Assembly (NCBI GenBank): GCA_035771175.1
Contig: CM069589.1
Span: forward strand, 22,772,201 to 22,836,200
Direction of reading: 5' to 3'
DNA length: 64,000 nucleotides
Source of the DNA: Paratinospora sagittata
Taxonomy: Eukaryota > Streptophyta > Magnoliopsida > Ranunculales > Menispermaceae
Part shown: piece by piece, positions 52,701 to 64,000 of the stretch
Layout: each line of letters starts with the position of its first letter
How positions within the stretch are numbered: the first letter of the stretch is position 1
The notes under the pieces: model-generated
What the model was told of the DNA's origin: nothing
Databases searched by the model: none
Seen by the model: the letters and a program-made list of their open reading frames with translations, nothing else
Made by a program: the position numbers and the translations under genes

Positions 52701-55700
52701 TATTTTCAACGCCTTTTCATTAACTCATAACAGAGTCCGCATTAAACTGTAAGACAATTTGACTTTTTCACACCGTTTCAATCGATAAGTAAGTTTAATG
52801 ATCGGTGGGAAACTTTAAAATAACCATAACTTTTTGATTCCGACTCCAATTGGGTGATTGAACATGCGTTAGAAATAGGAAAAAAAGACATTTTCAATTC
52901 TTTATGAATCACTCAAATCAAAGTCGGGATGAAAAGTTACGGCTATTCGAACTTTTCTTCTTGATTTGTTCGATAAGTAAGTTGATTGATCGGTAAAAAA
53001 CATTCAAATAGCAGTAACATTTTATTCCCGACTCCGATTTGAGTGATTGAAAATGCGTTGAAAGAGGAAGAAATGATATTTCAAACGCGTTTTAAATAAC
53101 TCAAATCATAGCTCGAAAGAAATGGTTACGGCTATTTGAATTTTGATTACTGATTAGATTAATAAGTACGTTGGCTAATGGGTAGCAAACATTCAAATAG
53201 CCATAACGTTTTCATCCTAACTCTGATTTGAGAGCTTGGACATGCATTGCAAAGATGAAGAAACAATATTGTCAACGCCTTTTGATTAACTCATAACAGA
53301 GTCAACATAAAACTGTACGACTAATTGACTTTTTCAGACCGTTTCAATCGATAAGTAAGTTTAATGATCGGTGTGCAACTTTAAAATAACCACAACTTTT
53401 TGATTCCGACTCCAATTGGGTGATTGAACATGCGTTAGAAATAAGAAGAAAAGACATTTTCAATTCCTTTTGAATAACTCAAATCAAAGTCGGGATGAAA
53501 ATTTATGGCTATTTGAACTTTTCTTAACGATTTGTTCGATAAGTAAGTTGATTCATCGGTCAAAAAGATTGAAATAGCAGTAACATTTTATTCCCGACTC
53601 CGATTTGAGTGATTGAAAATGCGTTGAAAGTGGAAGAAACGATATTTCAAACGCGTTTTAAATAACTCAAATCATAGCTCGAAAGAAATGGTTACGGCTA
53701 TTTGAATTTTGATTACTGAATAGATTAATAAGTACGTTGGCTAATGGGTAGCAAACATTCAAATAGCCATAACGTTTTCATCCTGACTCTGATTTGATAT
53801 ATTGGACATGCATTGCAAAGATGAAGAAACAATATTTTCAACGCCTTTTCATTAACTCATAACAGAGTCCGCATTAAACTGTAAGACAATTTGACCTTTT
53901 CACACCGTTTCAATCGATAAGTAAGTTTAATGATCGGTGTGAAACTTTAAAATAACCATAACTTTTTGATTCCGACTCCAATTGGGTGATTGAACATGCG
54001 TTAGAAATAGGAAAAAAATACATTTTCAATTCCTTATGATTCACTTAAATCAAAGTCGACATGAAAGTTACAGCTATTTGAACTTTTCTTCTTGATTTGT
54101 TCTATAAGTAAGTTGATTGTTCGGTAAAAAACATTCAAATAGCAGTAACAATTTATTCTTGACTCTGATTTGAGTGATTGAAAATGCGTTGAGAGAGGAA
54201 GAAATGATATTTCAAACGCCTTTTAAATAACTCAAATCATAGCTCGAAAGAAATGGTTACGACTTTTTAAATTTTGATTACTGATTAGATTAATAAGTAC
54301 GTTGGCTAATGGGTAGCAAACATTCAAATAGCCATAACGTTTTCATCCTGACTCTGATTTGAGAGATTGGACATGCATTGCGAAGATGAAGAAACAATAT
54401 TTTCAACGCCTTTTCATTAACTCATAACAGAGTCAACATAAAACTGTATGACTAATTGACTTTTTCTGACCGTTTCAATCGATAAGTAAGTTTAATGATC
54501 GGTGTGCAACTTTAAAATAACCACAACATTTTGATTCCGACTCCAATTGGGTGATTGAACATGCATTAGAAATAGGAAGAAAAGACATTTTCAATTCCTT
54601 TTGAATCACTCAAATCAAAGTCGGGATGAAAATTTACGGCTATTTGAACTTTTCTTAACGATTTGTTCGATAAGTAAGTTGATTCATCGGTCAAAAAGAT
54701 TCAAATAGTAGTAACATTTTATTCCCGACTCCGATTTGAGTGATTGAAAATGCGTTGAAAGTGGAAGAAACGATATTTCAAACGCGTTTTAAATAACTCA
54801 AATCATAGCTCGAAAGAAATGGTTACGGCTATTTGAATTTTGATTACTGATTAGATTAATAAGTACGTTGGCTAATGGGTAGCAAACATTCAAATAGCCA
54901 TAACGTTTTCATCCTGACTCTGATTTGAGAGATTGGACATGCATTGCAAAGATGAAGAAACAATATTTTCAACGCCTTTTCATTAACTCATGACAGAGTC
55001 CGCATTAAACTGTAAGGCAATTTGACTTTTTCTCACCGTTTCAATCGATAAGTAAGTTTAATGATCGGTGTGAAACTTTAAAATAACCATAACTTTTTGA
55101 TTCCGACTCCAATTGGGTGATTGAACATGTGTTAGAAATAGGAGAAAAAGACATTTTCAATTACTTATGAATCACTCAAATCAAAGTCGACATGAAAAGT
55201 TACGGCTATTTGAACTTTTCTTCTTGCTTTGTTCGATAAGTAAATTGATTGTTCGGTAAAAAACATTCAAATAGCAGTAAAAATTTATTCTTGTCTCCGA
55301 TTTGAGTAATTGAAAATGCGTTGAAAGTGGAAGAAACGATATTTCAAACGCCTTTTAAATAACTCAAATCATAGCTCGAAAGAAATGGTTACGGCTATTT
55401 GAATTTTGATAACTGATTAGATTAATAAGTACGTTGGCTAATGGGTAGCAAACATTCAAATAGCCACAACATTTTCATCCTGACTCTGATTTGAGAGATT
55501 GGACATGCATTGCAAAGATGAAGAAACAATATTTTCAACGCCTTTTCATTAACTCATAACAGAGTCGGCATTAAACTCTAAGACAATTTGACTATTTTTT
55601 CTCACCGATTCAATCGATAAGTAAGTTTAATGATCGGTGTGAAACTTTCAAATAACCATAACTTCTTGATTCCGACTCCAATTGTGTGATTGAACATGCG

Positions 55701-56558
55701 TTAGAAATAGGAAAAAAAGACATTTTCAATTCTTTATGAATCACTCAAATCAAAGTCGGGATGAAAAGGTACGGCTATTCGAACTTTTCTTCTTGATTTG
55801 TTCGATAAGTAAGTAGATTGATCGGTAAAAAACATTCAAATAGCAGTAACATTTATTCCCGACTCCGATTTGAGTGATTGAAAATGCGTTGAAAGAGGAA
55901 GAAACGATATTTCAAACGCGTTTTAAATAACTCAAATCATAGCTCGAAAGAAATGGTTACGGCTATTTGAATTTTGATTACTGATTAGATTAATAAGTAC
56001 GTTGGCTAATGGGTAGCAAACATTCAAATAGCCATAACGTTTTCATCTTAACTCTGATTTGAGAGATTGGACATGCATTGCAAAGATGAAGAAACAATAT
56101 TTTCAACGCCTTTTCATTAACTCATAACAGAGTCAACATAAAACTGTACGACTAATTGACTTTTTCTGACCGTTTCAATCGATAAGTAGGTTTAATGATC
56201 GGTGTGCAACTTTAAAATAACCACAACTTTTTGATTCCGACTCCAATTGGGTGATTGAACATGCGTTAGAAATAAGAAGAAAAGACATTTTCAATTCCTT
56301 TTAAATAACTCAAATCAAAGTCGGGATGAAAATTTACGGCTATTTGAACTTTTCTTAACGATTTGTTCGATAAGTAAGTTGATTCATCGGTCAAAAAGAT
56401 TCAAATAGTAGTAACATTTTATTCCCGACTCCGATTTGAGTGATTGAAAATGCGTTGAAAGTGGAAGAAACGATATTTCAAACGCGTTTTAAATAACTCA
56501 AATCATAGCTCGAAAGAAATGGTTACGGCTATTTGAATTTTGATTACTGATTAGATTA
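49768..56558 (+). repeat. Ten-unit HOR, copy 3, with a 1,132-bp internal duplication
   Basis: Marks up to 52,099 keep the 5,659-bp offset from copy 2. From about 53,231 the offset becomes 6,791 bases (GAGAGAGGAAGAAATG at 47,400 and 54,191; TGACAGAGTCCGC at 48,200 and 54,991), exactly 1,132 more. The added length is a tandem copy of two units. This copy therefore holds twelve units. Private changes include ATTCCTGACTCC near 50,761 and TCATCTTAACTCTG near 56,043. Confidence 0.85.
51540..53803 (+). repeat. 1,132-bp tandem duplication inside HOR copy 3
   Basis: Units starting 51,540 and 52,106 repeat as 52,672 and 53,238. AGAGCTTGGACATG occurs once in each of HOR copies 1 and 2 but twice here, at 52,099 and 53,231, and the CAGACCGTTTC variant is doubled too. 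Each copy carries its own private changes, so the two have existed separately for some time: TTGATTTATCGG near 51,852 and CTCCGGTTTGAG near 52,468 in the first, GGTGGGAAAC near 52,805 and TATTGTCAACG near 53,267 in the second. Confidence 0.85.
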
Positions 56559-59500
56559 ATAAGTACGTTGGCTAATGGGTAGCAAACATTCAAATAGGCA
56601 TAACGTTTTCATCCTGACTCTGATTTGAGATATTGGACATGCATTGCAAAGATGAAGAAACAATATTTTCAACGCCTTTTCATTAACTCATGACAGAGTC
56701 CGCATTAAACTGTAAGGCAATTTGACTTTTCCTCACCGTTTCAATCGATAAGTAAGTTTAATGATCGGTGTGAAACTTTAAAATAACCATAACTTTTTGA
56801 TTCCGACTCCAATTGGGTGATTGAACATGTGTTAGAAATAGGAGAAAAAGACATTTTCAATTACTTATGAATCACTCAAATCAAAGTCGACATGAAAAGT
56901 TACGGCTATTTGAACTTTTCTTCTTGCTTTGTTCGATAAGTAAATTGATTGTTCGGTAAAAAACATTCAAATAGCAGTAAAAATTTATTCTTGTCTCCGA
57001 TTTGAGTGATTGAAAATGCGTTGAAAGAGGAAGAAACGATATTTCAAACGCGTTTTAAATAACTCAAATCATAGCTCGAAAGAAATGGTTACGGCTATTT
57101 GAATTTTGATTACTGATTAGATTAATAAGTACGTTGGCTAATGGGTAGCAAACATTCAAATAGCCATAACGTTTTCATCCTAACTCTGATTTGAGAGATT
57201 GGACATGCATTGCAAAGATGAAGAAACAATATTTTCAACGCCTTTTCATTAACTCATAACAGAGTCCGCATTAAACTGTAAGACAATTTGACCTTTTCAC
57301 ACCGTTTCAATCGATAAGTAAGTTTAATGATCGGTGTGAAACTTTAAAATAACCATAACTTTTTGATTCCGACTCCAATTGGGTGATTGAACATGCGTTA
57401 GAAATAGGAAAAAAATACATTTTCGATTCCTTATGATTCACTTAAATCAAAGTCGACATGAAAGTTACAGCTATTTGAACTTTTCTTCTTGATTTGTTCT
57501 ATAAGTAAGTTGATTGTTCGGTAAAAAACATTCAAATAGCAGTAACAATTTATTCTTGACTCTGATTTGAGTGATTGAAAATGCGTTGAGAGAGGAAGAA
57601 ATGATATTTCAAACGCCTTTTAAATAACTCAAATCATAGCTCGAAAGAAATGGTTACGACTTTTTAAATTTTGATTACTGATTAGATTAATAAGTACGTT
57701 GGCTAATGGGTAGCAAACATTCAAATAGCCATAACGTTTTCATCCTGACTCTGATTTGAGAGATTGGACATGCATTGCGAAGATGAAGAAACAATATTTT
57801 CAACGCCTTTTCATTAACTCATAACAGAGTCAACATAAAACTGTATGACTAATTGACTTTTTCTGACCGTTTCAATCGATAAGTAAGTTTAATGATCGGT
57901 GTACAACTTTAAAATAACCACAACATTTTGATTCCGACTCCAATTGGGTGATTGAACATGCATTAGAAATAAGAAGAAAAGACATTTTCAATTCCTTTTG
58001 AATCACTCAAATCAAAGTCGGGATGAAAATTTACGGCTATTTGAACTTTTCTTAATGATTTGTTCGATAAGTAAGTTGATTCATCGGTCAAAAAGATTCA
58101 AATAGTAGTAACATTTTATTCCCGACTCCGATTTGAGTGATTGAAAATGCGTTGAAAGTGGAAGAAACGATATTTCAAACGCGTTTTAAATAACTCAAAT
58201 CATAGCTCGAAAGAAATGGTTACGGCTATTTGAATTTTGATTACTGATTAAATTAATAAGTACGTTGGCTAATGGGTAGCAAACATTCAAATAGCCATAA
58301 CGTTTTCATCCTGACTCTGATTTGAGAGATTGGACATGCATTGCAAAGATGAAGAAACAATATTTTCAACGCCTTTTCATTAACTCATGACAGAGTCCGC
58401 ATTAAACTGTAAGGCAATTTGACTTTTTCTCACCGTTTCAATCGATAAGTAAGTTTAATGATCGGTGTGAAACTTTAAAATAACCATAACTTTTTGATTC
58501 CGACTCCAATTGGGTGATTGAACATGTGTTAGAAATAGGAGAAAAAGACATTTTCAATTACTTATGAATCACTCAAATCAAAGTCGACATGAAAAGTTAC
58601 GGCTATTTGAACTTTTCTTCTTGCTTTGTTCGATAAGTAAATTGATTGTTCGGTAAAAAACATTCAAATAGCAGTAAAAATTTATTCTTGTCTCCGATTT
58701 GAGTAATTGAAAATGCGTTGAAAGTGGAAGAAACGAATTTTCAAACGCCTTTTAAATAACTCAAATCATAGCTCGAAAGAAATGGTTACGGCTATTTGAA
58801 TTTTGATAACTGATTAGATTAATAAGTACGTTGGCTAATGGGTAGCAAACATTCAAATAGCCACAACATTTTCATCCTGACTCTGATTTGAGAGATTGGA
58901 CATGCATTGCAAAGATGAAGAAACAATATTTTCAACGCCTTTTCATTAACTCATAACAGAGTCGGCATTAAACTCTAAGACAATTTGACTATTTTTTCTC
59001 ACCGATTCAATCGATAAGTAAGTTTAATGATCGGTGTGAAACTTTCAAATAACCATAACTTCTTGATTCCGACTCCAATTGTGTGATTGAACATGCGTTA
59101 GAAATAGGAAAAAAAGACATTTTCAATTCTTTATGAATCACTCAAATCAAAGTCGGGATGAAAAGGTACGGCTATTCGAACTTTTCTTCTTGATTTGTTC
59201 GATAAGTAAGTAGATTGATCGGTAAAAAACATTCAAATAGCAGTAACATTTATTCCCGACTCCGATTTGAATGATTGAAAATGCGTTGAAAGAGGAAGAA
59301 ACGATATTTCAAACGCGTTTTAAATAACTCAAATCATAGCTCGAAAGAAATGGTTACGGCTATTTGAATTTTGATTACTGATTAGATTAATAAGTACGTT
59401 GGCTAATGGGTAGCAAACATTCAAATAGCCATAACGTTTTCATCCTAACTCTGATTTGAGAGATTGGACATGCATTGCAAAGATGAAGAAACAATATTTT

Positions 59501-60397
59501 CAACGCCTTTTCATTAACTCATAACAGAGTCAACATAAAACTGTACGACTAATTGACTTTTTCTGACCGTTTCAATCGATAAGTAGGTTTAATGATCGGT
59601 GTGCAACTTTAAAATAACCACAACTTTTTGATTCCGACTCCAATTGGGTGATTGAACATGCGTTAGAAATAAGAAGAAAAGACATTTTCAATTCCTTTTA
59701 AATAACTCAAATCAAAGTCGGGATGAAAATTTACGGCTATTTGAACTTTTCTTAACGATTTGTTCGATAAGTAAGTTGATTCATCGGTCAAAAAGATTCA
59801 AATAGTAGTAACATTTTATTCCCGACTCCGATTTGAGTGATTGAAAATGCGTTGAAAGTGGAAGAAACGATATTTCAAACGCGTTTTAAATAACTCAAAT
59901 CATAGCTCGAAAGAAATGGTTACGGCTATTTGAATTTTGATTACTGATTAGATTAATAAGTACGTTGGCTAATGGGTAGCAAACATTCAAATAGGCATAA
60001 CGTTTTCATCCTGACTCTGATTTGAGATATTGGACATGCATTGCAAAGATGAAGAAACAATATTTTCAACGCCTTTTCATTAACTCATGACAGAGTCCGC
60101 ATTAAACTGTAAGGCAATTTGACTTTTTCTCACCGTTTCAATCGATAAGTAAGTTTAATGATCGGTGTGAAACTTTAAAATAACCATAACTTTTTGATTC
60201 CGACTCCAATTGGGTGATTGAACATGTGTTAGAAATAGGAGAAAAAGACATTTTCAATTACTTATGAATCACTCAAATCAAAGTCGACATGAAAAGTTAC
60301 GGCTATTTGAACTTTTCTTCTTGCTTTGTTCGATAAGTAAATTGATTGTTCGGTAAAAAACATTCAAATAGCAGTAAAAATTTATTCTTGTCTCCGA
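53804..60397 (+). repeat. 3,397-bp (six-unit) tandem duplication
   Basis: Bases 53,804 to about 57,000 match 57,201 to about 60,397 at an offset of 3,397. Marks are GAGAGAGGAAGAAATG at 54,191 and 57,588, TGACAGAGTCCGC at 54,991 and 58,388, and GACTATTTTTTCTC near 55,590 and 58,987. The first copy comes from the right part of HOR copy 3. Private changes in the second copy include TTTTCGATTCC near 57,421, GTGTACAACTT near 57,900 and GATTAAATTAATAAG near 58,246. Confidence 0.8.
56690..57260 (+). repeat. Recombination junctions within satellite units
   Basis: From 56,690 the sequence stops following the 5,659-bp HOR. There AGGCATAACG near 56,597 is followed by an A with TGACAGAGTCCGC, where copies 1 and 2 have TAACAGAGTCCGC and a CACACCG run. 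It then tracks the unit seen at 54,991 up to about 57,000. In mid-C it switches to a GAGTGATTG, GAAAGAGG and CGCGTTTT version. In the next A, near 57,260, it returns to the GTCCGC, GACCTTTTCACACC type. These read as exchange points between units of the same phase, with the 566-bp register kept. Confidence 0.6.
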
Positions 60398-61530
60398 TTT
60401 GAGTAATTGAAAATGCGTTGAAAGTGGAAGAAACGATATTTCAAACGCCTTTTAAATAACTCAAATCATAGCTCGAAAGAAATGGTTACGGCTATTTGAA
60501 TTTTGATAACTGATTAGATTAATAAGTACGTTGGCTAATGGGTAGCAAACATTCAAATAGCCACAACATTTTCATCCTGACTCTGATTTGAGAGATTGGA
60601 CATGCATTGCAAAGATGAAGAAACAATATTTTCAACGCCTTTTCATTAACTCATAACAGAGTCGGCATTAAACTCTAAGACAATTTGACTATTTTTTCTC
60701 ACCGATTCAATCGATAAGTAAGTTTAATGATCGGTGTGAAACTTTCAAATAACCATAACTTCTTGATTCCGACTCCAATTGTGTGATTGAACATGCGTTA
60801 GAAATAGGAAAAAAAGACATTTTCAATTCTTTATGAATCACTCAAATCAAAGTCAGGATGAAAAGGTACGGCTATTCGAACTTTTCTTCTTGATTTGTTC
60901 GATAAGTAAGTAGATTGATCGGTAAAAAACATTCAAATAGCAGTAACATTTATTCCCGACTCCGATTTGAGTGATTGAAAATGCGTTGAAAGAGGAAGAA
61001 ACGATATTTCAAACGCGTTTTAAATAACTCAAATCATAGCTCGAAAGAAATGGTTACGGCTATTTGAATTTTGTTTACTGATTAGATTAATAAGTACGTT
61101 GGCTAATGGGTAGCAAACATTCAAATAGCCATAACGTTTTCATCCTAACTCTGATTTGAGAGATTGGACATGCATTGCAAAGATGAAGAAACAATATTTT
61201 CAACGCCTTTTCATTAACTCATAACAGAGTCAACATAAAACTGTACGACTAATTGACTTTTTCTGACCGTTTCAATCGATAAGTAGGTTTAATGATCGGT
61301 GTGCAACTTTAAAATAACCACAACTTTTTGATTCCGACTCCAATTGGGTGATTGAACATGCGTTAGAAATAAGAAGAAAAGACATTTTCAATTCCTTTTA
61401 AATAACTCAAATCAAAGTCGGGATGAAAATTTACGGCTATTTGAACTTTTCTTAACGATTTGTTCGATAAGTAAGTTGATTCATCGGTCAAAAAGATTCA
61501 AATAGTAGTAACATTTTATTCCCGACTCCG
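58388..61530 (+). repeat. 1,700-bp three-unit tandem duplication
   Basis: TGACAGAGTCCGC occurs at 58,388 and 60,088. GATAAGTAGGTTTAATG occurs near 59,580 and 61,280. GTACGGCTATTCG after GATGAAAAG and TAAGTAGATTGATCGG recur at the same 1,700-bp offset. The match ends near 61,530-61,545, where an unrelated C version begins. Private marks are ACGAATTTTCAAACG near 58,733 in the first copy and GTCAGGATGAAAAGG near 60,852 and TTTTGTTTACTG near 61,070 in the second. Confidence 0.8.
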
Positions 61531-61544
61531 ATTTGAGTGATTGA

Positions 61545-61691
61545 AAATGCGTTGGAAAGAGGAAGAAACGATATTTCAAACGCCTTTGGAATAACTCTAA
61601 TCATAGTTCGAAAGAAATGGTTACGGCTATTTGAATTTTGATTACTGATTAGATTAATAAGTACGTTGGCTAATGGGTAGCAAACATTCAA
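61545..61691 (+). repeat. Isolated C1-type subunit far from its relatives
   Basis: This C subunit has GCGTTGGAAAGAGGAAG and TAACTCTAATCATAGTTCG, the C1 version otherwise confined to bases 1 to about 23,200. It carries private changes such as CGCCTTTGGAATAACTC. Because it is C1, the reverse-strand frame is open again here for 67 codons. It marks the junction between the 1,700-bp duplication on its left and a mixed block on its right. Confidence 0.75.
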
Positions 61692-64000
61692 ATAGCCATA
61701 ACGTTTTCATCCTGACTCTGATTTGAGAGATTGGACATGCATTGCAAATATGAAGAAACAATATTTTCAACGCCTTTTGATTTACTCATAACAGAGTCAG
61801 CATAAAACTGTACGACTAATTGACTTTTTCTCACCGTTTCAATCGATAAGTAAGTTTAATGATCGGTGTGCAACTTTAAAATAACCACAACTTTTTGATT
61901 CCGACTCCAATTGGGTGATTGAACATGCATTAGCAATAAGAAGAAAAGACATTTTCAATTCCTTTTGAATCACTCAAAGCAAAGTCAGGATGAAAATTTT
62001 CGGCTATTTGAACTTTTCTTAACGATTTGTTCGATAAGTAAGTTGATTGATCGGTCAAAAAGATTCAAATAGTAGTAACATTTTATTCCCGACTCCGATT
62101 TGAGTGATTGAAAATGCGTTGAAAGAGGAAGAAACGATATTTCAAACGCGTTTTAAATAACTCAAATCATAGCTCGAAAGAAATGGTTACGGCTATTTGA
62201 ATTTTGATTACTGATTAGATTAATAAGTACGTTGGCTAATGGGTAGCAAACATTCAAATAGGCATAACGTTTTCATCCTGACTCTGATTTGAGATATTGG
62301 ACATGCATTGCAAAGATGAAGAAACAATATTTTCAACGCCTTTTCATTAACTCATAACAGAGTCCGCATTAAACTGTAAGACAATTTGACTTTTTCACAC
62401 CGTTTCAATCGATAAGTAAGTTTAATGATCGGTGTGAAACTTTCAAATAACCATAACTTTTTGATTCCGACTCCAATTGGGCGATTGAACATGCGTTAGA
62501 AATAGGAAAAAAAGACATTTTCAATTCCTTATGATTCACTCAAATCAAAGTCGACATGAAAGTTACGGCTATTTGAACTTTTCTTCTTGATTTGTTCTAT
62601 AAGTAAGTTGATTGTTCGGTAAAAAACGTTCAAATAGCAGTAACAATTTATTCTTGACTCCGATTTGAGTGATTGAAAATGCGTTGAAAGAGGAAGAAAC
62701 GATATTTCAAACGCCTTTTAAATAACTAAAATCATAGCTCGAAAGAAATGGTTACGACTTTTTAAATTTTGATTACTGATTAGATTAATAAGTACGTTGG
62801 CTAATGGGTAGCAAACATTCAAATAGCCATAACGTTTTCATCCTGACTCTGATTTGAGAGATTGGACATGCATTGCGAAGATGAAGAAACAATATTTTCA
62901 ACGCCTTTTCATTAACTCATAACAGAGTCAACATAAAACTGTATGACTAATTGACTTTTTCTGACCGTTTCAATCGATAAGTAAGTTTAATGATCGGTGT
63001 GCAACTTTAAAATAACCACAACATTTTGATTCCGACTCCAATTGGGTGATTGAACATGCATTAGAAATAAGAAGAAAAGACATTTTCAATTCCTTTTGAA
63101 TCACTCAAATCAAAGTCGGGATGAAAATTTACGGCTATTTGAACTTTTCTTAACGATTTGTTCGATAAGTAAGTTGATTCATCGGTCAAAAAGATTCAAA
63201 TAGTAGTAACATTTTATTCCCGACTCCGATTTGAGTGATTGAAAATGCGTTGAAAGTGGAAGAAACGATATTTCAAACGCGTTTTAAATAACTCAAATCA
63301 TAGCTCGAAGGAAATGGTTACGGCTATTTGAATTTTGATTACTGATTAGATTAATAAGTACGTTGGCTAATGGGTAGCAAACATTCAAATAGCCATAACG
63401 TTTTCATCCTGACTCTGATTTGAGATATTGGACATGCATTGCAAAGATGAAGAAACAATATTTTCCACGCCTTTTCATTAACTCAAGACAGAGTCCGCAT
63501 TAAACTGTAAGGCAATTTGACTTTTTCACACCGTTTCAATCGATAAGTAAGTTTAATGATCGCTGTGAAACTTTAAAATAACCTTAACTTTTTGATTTCG
63601 ACTCCAATTGGGTGATTGAACATGCGTTAGAAATAGGAAAAAAAGACATTTTCAATTCCTTATGAATCACTCAAATTAAAGTCGACAAGAAAAGTTACGG
63701 CTATTTGAACTTTTCTTCTTGATTTGTTCGATAAGTAAACTGGTTGTTCGGTAAAAAACATTCAAATAGCAGTAACAATTTAATCTTGACTCCGATTTGA
63801 GTGATTGAAAATGCGTTGAAAGAGGAAGAAACGATATTTCAAACGCCTTTTAAATAACTCAAATCATAGCTCGAAAGAAATGGTTACGGCTTTTTGAATT
63901 TTGATTACTTATTAGATTAATAAGTACGTTGGCTAATGGGTAGCAAACGTTCAAATAGCCATAACGTTTTCATCCTGACTCTGATTTGAGAGATTGGACA
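61692..64000 (+). repeat. Mixed satellite units at the right end of the window
   Basis: The first unit here (A2 with AGCATAAAACTGTACGAC and a B ending TTGATTGATCGGTC) resembles the left and middle blocks. From about 62,260 the order AGGCATAACG, GTCCGC with CACACCG, GGGCGATTG, TTGTTCTATAAG, then an A2 with TGTATGAC matches the start of the 5,659-bp HOR near 38,490-39,700. The last unit (from ~63,430) has several private changes: TTTTCCACGCC, ACTCAAGACAGAG, GATCGCTGTG and TAACCTTAAC. The array continues past the end of the window. Confidence 0.7.

Larger units (their letters stand above)
1..64000. repeat. Continuous ~566-bp satellite DNA array
   Basis: The landmark GGACATGCATTG recurs every 566-571 bases from base 1 (1, 572, 1138, 1705, 2271, 2838, 3404 and so on) to 63,996, giving about 113 units averaging ~566.3 bp, all in one orientation. 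Each unit is three related ~189-bp subunits, so the true period is 189 bp and 566 bp is the first higher-order level. No stretch over 300 bases falls outside the repeat; no gene, rRNA, tRNA, transposon or telomere repeat was seen on either strand. Neither array end is inside the window. Known biology: arrays of this kind form centromeric, pericentromeric or subtelomeric heterochromatin. Inference: a eukaryote, most likely a plant; the chromosomal position cannot be told from this sequence alone. Confidence 0.97.

Noticed and set aside
1..64000. CRISPR-like regular repetition
   Set aside because: The period is 189/566 bp, the whole sequence repeats with no unique spacers, and no cas genes are present. 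This is satellite DNA.
1..64000. Transposon or retroelement insertions in the array
   Set aside because: The 566-bp register is continuous at every unit boundary checked. No terminal repeats, target-site duplications or coding remnants interrupt it.
1..64000. Assignment to a named satellite family or species
   Set aside because: The GTTACGGCTATTTGAA-type module loosely recalls legume centromeric satellites as I remember them, but I could not confirm this without a database search. No species or family is claimed.

Overview
The window is one uninterrupted satellite DNA array, with no gene, RNA gene or transposon seen on either strand. It is AT-rich, about one third G+C judged by eye. The basic unit is about 566 bp. 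Counting the landmark GGACATGCATTG from base 1 to base 63,996 gives about 113 head-to-tail units averaging about 566.3 bp. Each unit is itself three diverged ~189-bp subunits (A, B, C), so there are roughly 340 subunits. All lie in the same orientation, and the array runs off both ends of the window.

A 64-kb pure satellite with nested higher-order repeats points to a eukaryotic centromeric, pericentromeric or subtelomeric heterochromatin block, most likely from a plant (inference from unit length, ~189-bp subperiodicity and composition). I do not recognise the satellite well enough to name a species.

Layout, by higher-order repeat (HOR): 1-3,403 is a two-unit HOR of ~1,133 bp. 3,404-7,377 holds two ~1,702-bp three-unit blocks separated by one extra ~570-bp unit. 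7,378-14,173 is a regular three-unit HOR of 1,699 bp, four copies. 14,174-17,572 is a mosaic. 17,573-20,976 is a two-unit HOR of ~1,135 bp, three copies. 20,409-24,640 is a 2,267-bp four-unit tandem duplication. 24,641-32,770 is a mosaic with a different family of unit variants and 2,833-bp and 1,701-bp internal periods. 32,780-37,300 is a nearly perfect 2,261-bp tandem duplication. 38,450-56,558 is a ten-unit HOR of 5,659 bp in three copies, the third carrying an internal 1,132-bp duplication. 53,804-61,530 holds 3,397-bp and 1,700-bp duplications. 61,545-64,000 mixes unit types from the left and middle of the window.

The most notable structural feature is that each ~189-bp subunit contains a long imperfect inverted repeat. 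In subunit C the arms are about 60 bp with a ~13-bp spacer, and 42 of the first 55 arm positions pair when counted by hand. The array is therefore also a chain of several hundred dyads. There is no encoded multi-gene system; the interest lies in the array's architecture and its record of unequal exchange. Short open frames (60-98 codons) recur only because the repeat recurs. HOR edges are read by eye from diagnostic variants and may be off by some tens of bases.
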